This document shows positions 1 through 4,856 of a stretch of 6,366 nucleotides of DNA, in pieces. The translations under genes were made by a program, and so were the position numbers. Location of the stretch: assembly GCA_003542955.1 (NCBI GenBank), contig DPJP01000193.1:14077-20442 (forward strand). The letters run 5' to 3'. Source of the stretch: Armatimonadota bacterium (GTDB lineage: Bacteria > Armatimonadota > Zipacnadia > Zipacnadales > UBA11051). Below the pieces are notes generated by a model that saw nothing but the letters and a program-made list of their open reading frames with translations, did no database searches and was not told where the DNA came from. The first letter of the stretch is position 1, and every line of letters begins with the position of its first letter.

Positions 1-106
1 CGGCGGGGCGTGGGGAGATGCTGGCACGGGCACCCTCTGAAGCGAGTTGCCCGCCGGGCTGGAGCCGCACCGGTGGCGCACAGCCGTGGTCGCGGATGTT
101 GACAGA

Positions 107-133
107 GCGCCGGGCAGGTGCCCTGCCCGGCGC
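107..133 (-). terminator. Candidate terminator hairpin after cheW
   Basis: GCGCCGGGCAGG (107-118) pairs perfectly with CCTGCCCGGCGC (122-133) across a 3-nt loop, 7 bp beyond the cheW stop codon (141-143). The position just after the last gene of the unit fits a terminator. The minus-strand sequence after the stem is TCTGTCAACA, so the T-tract is poor. Termination may be weak or Rho-assisted, or the hairpin may protect the mRNA end. In positions 1-106 I see no convincing gene on either strand. Confidence 0.55.
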
Positions 134-140
134 CGGACGG

Positions 141-737
141 CTATGCGACTTCTTCGCGACTCCCTGCAGCAGGCAAGTCTCCGGGGTCGGTTTGCCAGCC
201 GGCACCGTCTTCGCCGGGCCGGCCGCCGATGTTGCCGAGGCACCGCACCTCCTCGGCCGCCAGCACCTTCGCGACGTCGAGGACGATGATCAGGCGGCTC
301 GTGTTGCTGCCGCTTGCCGACTGCTTGCCGATACCTGCGACATAGTCGGCCCTGTCTCCGACAACAACCGGAGCCGGGGGCTCGATATCCTCGTTCGAGA
401 GCCTTGTGACTTCGGAGACCGCGTCGACGAGGAAGCCGACGATGTGCTCGCCGGTCTCTGTGATGACAATGCGGCCATCGCCGCTGACGTCGGTCGTGTC
501 GAAGCCGAAGCGCTTCTTGAGGTTAATGACCGGGATGATGTCCCCGCGAACGTCAATAACACCCTCAACGTATTCCGGAGCCTGCGGGACTCTGGTCACC
601 TCGGGGACCTGAATGAGTCGCTGCACGCTGTATATGTCTACGCCGTAGTCCTCGTCGCTCAGCTGGAACAGCACGAGTTGGTGTTCGTCGTCGGTGCGGC
701 GGGATTGCTCCGCGGCATGACGGTGTGCCTGTGACAT
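141..737 (-). CDS. cheW: CheW-like chemotaxis adaptor protein
   Basis: A 198-residue CheW-domain protein. CheW links chemoreceptors to the histidine kinase CheA at the cytoplasmic face of receptor arrays. The fold runs from about residue 19 (HQLVLFQLSDEDYGVDI) to about 163. It includes the family signature VEGVIDVRGDIIPVINLKKRFG (residues 57-78), the segment IVGFLVDAVSEVTRL (99-113) and the closing strand and helix LIIVLDVAKVLAAEE (149-163). The frame is open back to 821, but the start at 737 is preferred. AAGGAG (745-750, minus sense) sits 7 nt before that ATG, and the upstream residues do not look like CheW. The roughly 35 residues after 163 are Gly/Pro/Asp-rich and lie outside the usual CheW length of about 150-165; I recognise nothing in them. 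It lies 87 bp downstream of the receptor gene on the same strand, so it is probably the receptor's own coupling partner. CheV is unlikely because no receiver domain is present. Confidence 0.93.
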   Translation of the reverse strand: MSQAHRHAAEQSRRTDDEHQLVLFQLSDEDYGVDIYSVQRLIQVPEVTRVPQAPEYVEGVIDVRGDIIPVINLKKRFGFDTTDVSGDGRIVITETGEHIVGFLVDAVSEVTRLSNEDIEPPAPVVVGDRADYVAGIGKQSASGSNTSRLIIVLDVAKVLAAEEVRCLGNIGGRPGEDGAGWQTDPGDLPAAGSREEVA

Positions 738-744
738 CCGGGTG

Positions 745-750
745 CTCCTT
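745..750 (-). promoter_or_regulatory. Ribosome binding site of cheW
   Basis: AAGGAG on the minus strand, 7 nt before the ATG at 737. This site decides the start in favour of 737 over the far upstream in-frame ATG at 821. Confidence 0.8.
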
Positions 751-776
751 TCACCTGGCGTGAGTGTGTCGGATTC

Positions 777-814
777 CCTGCGCCCACCTGGGGGGATGCG
801 CAGGTGGGCGCAGG
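777..814 (-). other. Perfect 14-bp intercistronic hairpin between receptor and cheW
   Basis: CCTGCGCCCACCTG (777-790) is the exact reverse complement of CAGGTGGGCGCAGG (801-814), leaving a 10-nt loop. It lies in the 87-bp gap between the receptor stop (825-827) and the cheW start (737). No T-run follows on the minus strand, so a full intrinsic terminator is unlikely. A partial terminator, an RNA processing or stability element, or a protein-binding palindrome are the alternatives. It would allow receptor and cheW to be made in different amounts from one transcript. Confidence 0.7.
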
Positions 815-824
815 CGGACACTGG

Positions 825-2960
825 TCATGCGACGGCCTCAGTTGTGGCTGCGGTGGTCTCGCCTGCCAGCAGCCGCGCGGTTGCATTCAGCTGCTGGACG
901 ACCGCGGCGATCTGCTGGGCGTTGGCGCTCATCTCCTCCATCGACGCCGTCTGCTCCTGGATCGCGGCGGATATCTGCTGGATTGCAGCCGCGTTCTCCT
1001 GGGCGATGGATGCGACTTGCTCACTCACCTCGAGTGTCTTGCCTGCGGCTTCCTGGACGCGGGAGGCCGCACTGGTGGCTTCATCGGCACGCGTCTTGTT
1101 GGTGCGCCCTGCGTCGGCGACCTGGTTGGCCGTGCTCCCGACGGCCTCGGCCTGTTCGGTGACGCCGGACGCTGCCCTGGCGTTGCTCTCGCCGTCTTCG
1201 GCGACGCGGCGGGACGCACCCGCCACCTGCTGTGCACTGGCCGCGACTTCCTGGGCGGCTGCACCGACCTCCTGTGAGACATTCTGGATCGCGACGAGGC
1301 CGTTGCGTACGGACGCGGTGGCGCCGAGCGCCCTGCCGGCGCCGTCGACGGATTGGCTCATGGGCGCCTGCATGCCCTTGATCTGCTCATCGACGCCACC
1401 AAGGACCTGGCCGGCCTCTTTGGCGTTGCTGCGCGCCTGCTCGGCGAGGCCCCTGACCTCTTCGGCGACGACTGCGAAGCCGCGGCCCGCCTCGCCTGCA
1501 CGTGCGGCCTCGATGGCTGCATTCAGTGCCAGGAGGTTGGTCTGCTCGGCAATGTCCTCGATGTTCCCGGCAATCTGATTGACCTGCTCAGACATCTCCG
1601 CCAACTGCTGTAGCTGCTGCTGGCTCTGGCTCAGAACATCCTGAACCTGCTGCATGACCGCGGCGACCTCATCCGCCTGCTTCACGCCGTTCTCGCTCTG
1701 CTGGACGACCTCGGCGGCCTGCTCGCCCACCTGTCCGGCTGCGTCGCCGACACTTGACGAGACGCTTGTGACCTCCTGGGCGGCGGCGACCATGCCCTCG
1801 AGCGCTGCGCGGACGCCGTCGGCGGCGTCGCGAACCTGTTCGGCGACGTTGAGCACTTCCTCGCTCTGGCCGACCGCGACTTCAAGGTCGCCGGCCACGC
1901 CGGCCGCGATGGCTGCGACCTCCCCGGCGGTCTGTCGGATCTCAGTGACCGCCGAGCTGGCCTGCCGCGCCGCTCCGACCTGCTGCTCGGAGCCGGCAGC
2001 CACCTGCTGTATGGATGCGGCCATCTGCTGGCTGCCCGCCGAGACCTGTTCCGAGACGGCGGCCTGCTGTTCGGCCGCGCTGGAGAGTGTCTCCGATATC
2101 TGGATCAGGGTCTTCTCGACGGCCGTCTGGTCCGTGATGTCGCGAACGAGCTCAAAGCCGCCAATGAGGTTCCCCTCGGCATCCTTGATCGCGCCTGCTC
2201 CGGCCACGATGGGAATCTCCTTGCCCTGGCGGTCCTTGATGCGTACTCGAGCGCCGCTGATGGTCGAACCCGTGTTGAAGCAGTGCTTCAGCGCGCAGTT
2301 GGTGTGGCAGATGTCGCTCTTGAACACATCCGAGCACTTCATCTTGCCCTCGACCTCATCACGGGAGTAGCCGACCGCTTCCGCGCACGCATCGTTCATC
2401 CACTGCACGATCAGGTCGGTGTCCGTCACGAACATCGGCTCCGAGATGTTCTCCAGGATTGCCGAGTAGTAGGCCTCGCGATCCGCGACGGCCCGCTCGC
2501 GTTCGAGGTCGTCGGTGATATCGCGGACGAGCTCGAAGCCTCCCAGGAGTTCGCCGTCCGCCGCGTAGATCGGGCCCGCAGACGCCGCCAGCGGCACGGC
2601 GTCTCCCCGTCTTGTCTCAATCGTCACTCGCGCGCCGGTGATCACCTCACCAGTCGTGAAGCACTGTTTCAGCGCACAACCGGACTGGCAGATGTCGCTC
2701 TTGAAAACATCGGAGCACCTCATCCGGCCTTCGACCTCTTCGCGGTTGTAGCCTGTGAGCCGGGCACAGGCGTCGTTCATCCACTGGATGATGAGGTCCG
2801 GGGAAACGACGAACATCGGATCGGCGATCGACTCCATGATCGGCCAGCAGTTCTCCATGATGGATGATCTCGCTCCGGACTGGGAGCGCTCTGCGGGTGT
2901 TGCGGATCCGCTGCGGCTCCGCGGGGTGCGCGTCTTGCTCGTGGGCTTGCCGGTCGGCAT
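825..2960 (-). CDS. Soluble methyl-accepting chemotaxis protein with two tandem Cys-rich PAS domains
   Basis: A 711-residue chemoreceptor. Residues 1-33 are a basic Ser/Thr/Pro-rich tail. PAS1 spans about 40-150 and PAS2 about 167-277; both end in [10 protein letters not shown]. Each PAS carries C-x8-C-x3-C-x4-C (C82, C91, C95, C100 and C209, C218, C222, C227) around [10 protein letters not shown]. The rest is an Ala/Gln-rich coiled coil (about 283-700) bent at the highly conserved MCP tip [20 protein letters not shown] (470-489) and [20 protein letters not shown] (490-509), which contacts CheA and CheW. No transmembrane segment, signal peptide or HAMP domain is visible, so the receptor should be cytoplasmic. 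The two arms look about equal, near 205 residues each, which would put it among the longer receptor classes. There is no C-terminal CheR-tethering pentapeptide; the protein ends TTEAVA. The start is supported by AAGGAGG (2972-2978) 11 nt upstream. An in-frame stop at 2997-2999 rules out a much longer N-terminus. The cysteine-bearing PAS domains suggest sensing of redox, metal or a cofactor; the ligand is inferred only. Confidence 0.95.
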   Translation of the reverse strand: MPTGKPTSKTRTPRSRSGSATPAERSQSGARSSIMENCWPIMESIADPMFVVSPDLIIQWMNDACARLTGYNREEVEGRMRCSDVFKSDICQSGCALKQCFTTGEVITGARVTIETRRGDAVPLAASAGPIYAADGELLGGFELVRDITDDLERERAVADREAYYSAILENISEPMFVTDTDLIVQWMNDACAEAVGYSRDEVEGKMKCSDVFKSDICHTNCALKHCFNTGSTISGARVRIKDRQGKEIPIVAGAGAIKDAEGNLIGGFELVRDITDQTAVEKTLIQISETLSSAAEQQAAVSEQVSAGSQQMAASIQQVAAGSEQQVGAARQASSAVTEIRQTAGEVAAIAAGVAGDLEVAVGQSEEVLNVAEQVRDAADGVRAALEGMVAAAQEVTSVSSSVGDAAGQVGEQAAEVVQQSENGVKQADEVAAVMQQVQDVLSQSQQQLQQLAEMSEQVNQIAGNIEDIAEQTNLLALNAAIEAARAGEAGRGFAVVAEEVRGLAEQARSNAKEAGQVLGGVDEQIKGMQAPMSQSVDGAGRALGATASVRNGLVAIQNVSQEVGAAAQEVAASAQQVAGASRRVAEDGESNARAASGVTEQAEAVGSTANQVADAGRTNKTRADEATSAASRVQEAAGKTLEVSEQVASIAQENAAAIQQISAAIQEQTASMEEMSANAQQIAAVVQQLNATARLLAGETTAATTEAVA
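2130..2843 (-). repeat. Tandem PAS duplication (two copies, 381-bp period)
   Basis: The two PAS domains of the receptor are copies in exact register, 127 residues (381 bp) apart. Matching pairs are D55/D182, C82/C209, C100/C227 and G140/G267, so no insertion or deletion has occurred between them. Copy 1 covers about 2511-2843 and copy 2 about 2130-2462. Identity is highest around WMNDAC, the EVEG stretch, [10 protein letters not shown] and the [10 protein letters not shown] end. It is lower in the sheet region before the end ([20 protein letters not shown] against [20 protein letters not shown]). This indicates internal duplication followed by divergence, with the cysteine cluster kept under constraint. 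Confidence 0.85.
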
Positions 2961-3260
2961 CGTGTCTGAACCCTCCTTGGGTTTTGCCTGGCTGCATCAC
3001 ACTCGCCAACCCCATGCTCCTCACGGCTTGCGGAGCCCGACCCCACTTGTGACCAGCTCTGTTCGGTGTGCGGCCGGCGGGCCGCGTGTCCTGGTGAGTG
3101 ACCAGCGGCCGCGGGGCCCTGGTCGAGCCTACTGCCCGTGGTCGCCGGACCACCCAGAGATCGCAGAGAGCCAACTGTGGACAAAGTATGAATACGACTA
3201 GCGGGTTAAGGCCAATCTGCGAAATGCATTGGAGGTACTAGCTATACTATCAGCGGGCTC
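2961..3260 (-). other. Long structured 5' leader of the chemoreceptor mRNA (no gene seen)
   Basis: This is the stretch between the predicted sigma-54 start and the receptor ATG. No open frame in it has a plausible ribosome site and recognisable protein. It contains several short GC-rich inverted repeats: GCGGCC/GGCCGC (3070-3075 with 3080-3085), CTGGT/ACCAG (3091-3095 with 3101-3105), GACCAG/CTGGTC (3100-3105 with 3119-3124) extended inward by GGCC/GGCC, and GTGGTC/GACCAC (3138-3143 with 3148-3153). Some of these exclude each other because 3101-3105 can pair either way. I could not match it to a known riboswitch. Confidence 0.45.
2972..2978 (-). promoter_or_regulatory. Ribosome binding site of the chemoreceptor, partly in a small hairpin
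   Basis: AAGGAGG in the minus sense, 11 nt before the ATG at 2960. It overlaps a 5-bp inverted repeat, AACCC/GGGTT (2969-2973 with 2979-2983). The AAGGA part of the Shine-Dalgarno falls in the 5-nt loop and its last two G's fall in the stem. Confidence 0.7.
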
Positions 3261-3270
3261 CTCGAATTGA

Positions 3271-3287
3271 TGCAATTTCCGTGCCAG
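3271..3287 (-). promoter_or_regulatory. Sigma-54 (RpoN) promoter, -24/-12 elements
   Basis: The minus strand reads CTGGCACGGAAATTGCA, which matches the established sigma-54 consensus YTGGCACGRNNNTTGCW at every defined position. The GG of the -24 element is at 3284-3285 and the GC of the -12 element at 3272-3273. Transcription would start near 3260 and run toward the chemoreceptor, giving a leader of about 300 nt. No other minus-strand gene lies between the site and the receptor, so receptor and cheW are the likely targets. The site sits in the AT-rich patch (about 3180-3310) of an otherwise GC-rich gap. Sigma-54 promoters need an enhancer-binding activator, which is not encoded here. Confidence 0.8.
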
Positions 3288-3332
3288 CAGGATACCCCGA
3301 AACTGTAGACCAATGTGGTATGCGCGGGCGCT

Positions 3333-3393
3333 GCATCGACTGAGCGCGCGATGCTTCCATGAAGTGGGCTTGCGGCGGGTGAGACGTGGAAGC
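3333..3393. promoter_or_regulatory. Candidate activator-binding inverted repeats upstream of the sigma-54 promoter
   Basis: Two dyads lie about 45-105 bp upstream of the -24 element (3282-3287). They are GCATCG-N10-CGATGC (3333-3338 with 3349-3354) and GCTTCCA-N27-TGGAAGC (3353-3359 with 3387-3393). The first is centred about 83 bp upstream of the predicted start, a normal place for a sigma-54 enhancer site. The assignment rests on position and symmetry only; short dyads occur by chance in GC-rich DNA. Confidence 0.3.
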
Positions 3394-3454
3394 GGGGACT
3401 GTCGCCGGGCCATCGAGCAGGTGGGGCGGCGGACTGGATTGGCGCGGACGCACA

Positions 3455-3472
3455 GCGGCGCTCATGCGCCGC
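3455..3472 (-). terminator. Hairpin downstream of the UROD-like gene, possible terminator
   Basis: GCGGCGC (3455-3461) pairs exactly with GCGCCGC (3466-3472) around a TCAT loop, about 85 bp past the stop codon of the UROD-like gene. No T-run follows in either direction. It could end transcription from the UROD-like gene before the chemotaxis promoter. The rest of 3394-3555 shows no gene, and the short open frames there look random. Confidence 0.35.
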
Positions 3473-3555
3473 CCGTGGTCACGGTGCGTATGGGGTGGCG
3501 GATCAGTCGATGATGTGCCTGGGCGGGCAGCGCGGGCGGTGCGACGCCGGGGAGC

Positions 3556-4590
3556 TTACTCGTACACGCCGTAGCGCTTGACCGTCTCCACCATGGCCAG
3601 GTAGTTCTCGGGATTGACGGCGGAACTGATAGTGTTGCCGGAGGAGAGAATGTGCCCGCCGCCGGGAGAGACGGTCCGCAGAAGGTGCATGGTCGCCTCG
3701 ACGACCTGCTCGCGGGTTCCGCGGCCCAGCAGATCGACATCGACATTGCCCATCACCGCGACCTGATTGTCGCAGTGGGCCCTGATGCGTGCCATGTCCA
3801 TCGTGGGCAGTGGTTCAAGAGGTCCCAGCGCGTCGACGCCGGTCGAGACGATCATGTCGAGTATCTTCCAGATGTCGCCGTCGGTGTGCTTGATGACGTG
3901 TGCCCCGGCGCGCTTGATCTCCTGCACAACGGTGCGGAAGCCGGGCAGAATGAATCGCTCGAAGTGCGCGGGGGACATGAAGGGGCCGTTCTTCCACGCG
4001 TAGTCATCGCCCAACAGCACGATCTCGACGCCCTCGGCGATCACGCGACGGTACAGCTCAACGTAATACTCGACGCCGATCTTTGCCAGCTTCTCGACGA
4101 ACTCCGGCCGCGTGCCGTAGTCGATGAGCAGGTTCTCGAGGCCGGCGCGCAGGTACTGGCTGGGGGCGAAGACGGCCTCTCCGACGAACACGATGGCCCG
4201 CTGTCCCTTGAAGCGGGCGACGACCTGCTTGGCCTGGTCGATGAAGTACTGGTCATTGCCGTCCGGGGGAACGTAGGCGTCCAGGTCGGCCTCCGTCTCG
4301 ATGCGGGGCGGTTCGCAGGCTATCGGGATCACGTCGGTGGTGATGCGCTGGAGCGCGCCCCATTTGTCGCGGAAGATGCGCTTGTCCACGTCGACCCACT
4401 CGACATCCCGCGTGTCTGTGGTGATGCCGAAGCAGACTGCATCCAGGTCGAGCTTCTCGACGATGTCAAAGCGGTCGCAGCCCGGGAAGAGCACATCGAC
4501 GATGCTCTGGTCGATGATGATCTCGAAGGTCGGCACCCGGTCGGGCCGGCCGCCCTCGAGTACGGTCCTCACGCGTTCAACTGAGTTCAT
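3556..4590 (-). CDS. Uroporphyrinogen decarboxylase (URO-D) superfamily protein, methyltransferase-like
   Basis: A 344-residue protein with the URO-D superfamily TIM-barrel pattern. It opens MNSVERVRTVLEGGRPDRVP, followed by FVGEAVFAPSQYL (136-148), GDDYAWKNGPFMSPAHFERF (194-213), KHTDGDIWKILD (234-245), GPLEP (256-260), VMGNVDV (279-285) and a C-terminal GGGHILSSGNTISSAVNPEN (310-329). It resembles the branch that includes the cobamide methyltransferases MtaA/MtbA rather than classical HemE. In MtaA/MtbA, zinc is held by His-x-Cys plus a later Cys. Here the first motif is H235-T-D237-G and the later region reads SSGNT, so both cysteines are missing. A standard zinc-dependent thiol methyl transfer is therefore doubtful. 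The start at 4590 is chosen because GGAGGAG (4598-4604) lies 7 nt upstream and the family N-terminus begins there; the frame itself is open to 4647. It is divergent from a sodium:solute symporter. The true substrate is unknown. Confidence 0.88.
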   Translation of the reverse strand: MNSVERVRTVLEGGRPDRVPTFEIIIDQSIVDVLFPGCDRFDIVEKLDLDAVCFGITTDTRDVEWVDVDKRIFRDKWGALQRITTDVIPIACEPPRIETEADLDAYVPPDGNDQYFIDQAKQVVARFKGQRAIVFVGEAVFAPSQYLRAGLENLLIDYGTRPEFVEKLAKIGVEYYVELYRRVIAEGVEIVLLGDDYAWKNGPFMSPAHFERFILPGFRTVVQEIKRAGAHVIKHTDGDIWKILDMIVSTGVDALGPLEPLPTMDMARIRAHCDNQVAVMGNVDVDLLGRGTREQVVEATMHLLRTVSPGGGHILSSGNTISSAVNPENYLAMVETVKRYGVYE

Positions 4591-4597
4591 CGCACTG

Positions 4598-4604
4598 CTC
4601 CTCC
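4598..4604 (-). promoter_or_regulatory. Ribosome binding site of the UROD-like gene
   Basis: GGAGGAG in the minus sense, 7 nt before the ATG at 4590. It decides the start over the in-frame ATG at 4647, whose extra residues (MWLSPQPECAEGEHGRSSA) do not look like the family. Confidence 0.8.
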
Positions 4605-4610
4605 CGTGCT

Positions 4611-4637
4611 CGCCCTCAGCACACTCCGGCTGAGGCG
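4611..4637. promoter_or_regulatory. Inverted repeat upstream of the UROD-like gene (operator or leader hairpin)
   Basis: CCTCAGC (4614-4620) and GCTGAGG (4629-4635) are perfect inverted repeats 8 bp apart. CG/CG extends them outward if one C bulges. It lies 24-45 bp upstream of the start codon, in the region between divergent genes. It could be a regulator half-site pair or an mRNA leader hairpin. I could not place convincing -35/-10 boxes for this gene. Confidence 0.4.
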
Positions 4638-4728
4638 ATAGCCACATCGAGTGGACTCCTTCGCTACACAGTTGCCCGTTTCCTCCGGGGGAGCCGACCC
4701 ACCTGTACGCGGATGAAGGAGGATGCAG

Positions 4729-4848
4729 TTGTACCGCGGAATAGGCCCGGCGTGTAGCCGGACGCGGCCCGTAGCCGCCGGTGTGCTGATGAGCGCCGGC
4801 GGCGCGAATGTGTACAGATGCCGCGCAGAGACCGACCGAGGGGCGTGA
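4729..4848 (+). CDS. Possible short leader peptide ORF upstream of the symporter (tentative)
   Basis: A 39-codon frame begins with TTG at 4729, 6 nt after a very strong Shine-Dalgarno AAGGAGG (4716-4722). It ends with TGA at 4846-4848, 8 nt before the preferred symporter ATG. The stop overlaps an alternative in-frame symporter GTG (4845-4847) as GTGA. The peptide (starting LYRGIGPACSRTRP in standard code) matches nothing I know, and the start is non-ATG. An ATG at 4713 gives a 14-codon frame but overlaps the same Shine-Dalgarno. What is solid is that the best ribosome site on this strand is not at the symporter start. It could be a coupled leader ORF or chance. Confidence 0.25.
   Translation: MYRGIGPACSRTRPVAAGVLMSAGGANVYRCRAETDRGA
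4774..4803. promoter_or_regulatory. GC-rich inverted repeat upstream of the symporter
   Basis: GCCGCCGG (4774-4781) is complementary to CCGGCGGC (4796-4803), and an inner T-G and G-C pair can extend the stem. It ends 53 bp before the symporter start. A smaller CCGGC/GCCGG hairpin (4747-4751 with 4757-4761) lies just before it. Together they could form a structured leader for the symporter mRNA or an operator. Chance is a real alternative in such GC-rich DNA. Confidence 0.35.
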
Positions 4849-4856
4849 GAAACGAC

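Noticed and set aside
20..45. Plus-strand CTGGCACGGGCACC resembling a sigma-54 -24 element
   Set aside because: The -12 element TTGC is missing at the right spacing, and no plus-strand gene follows.
18..734. Plus-strand open frame of 238 codons over cheW
   Set aside because: It is antisense to a confident CheW with its own ribosome site; the translation has no recognisable domain.
742..1578. Plus-strand open frame of 278 codons over the receptor gene
   Set aside because: It is antisense to the coiled-coil region of a clear MCP. Its Ala/Ser/Cys/Trp-rich translation is the mirror of Gln/Ala codons, with no family features.
2647..3184. Minus-strand frames running from the leader into the receptor in other phases
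   Set aside because: They overlap the receptor out of frame and are Arg/Pro/Ser-rich, with no ribosome site tied to a family-like protein.
3243..3248. TATACT on the plus strand as a sigma-70 -10 box
   Set aside because: No -35 box at 16-18 bp and no plus-strand gene downstream for 1.6 kb.
2961..3260. Known riboswitch (cyclic di-GMP or cobalamin type) in the receptor leader
   Set aside because: I looked for the conserved cores of these classes and did not find them; only generic hairpins are visible.
3198..3513. Short open frames on both strands in the gap before the UROD-like gene
   Set aside because: None has a good ribosome site plus a recognisable or biased protein, and two of them overlap the sigma-54 promoter.
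3652..4584. Plus-strand open frame of 310 codons over the UROD-like gene
   Set aside because: It is a mirror frame of a well-supported gene. The composition (many Asp/Val/Leu/His) reflects GC-rich codon use and no known motif is present.
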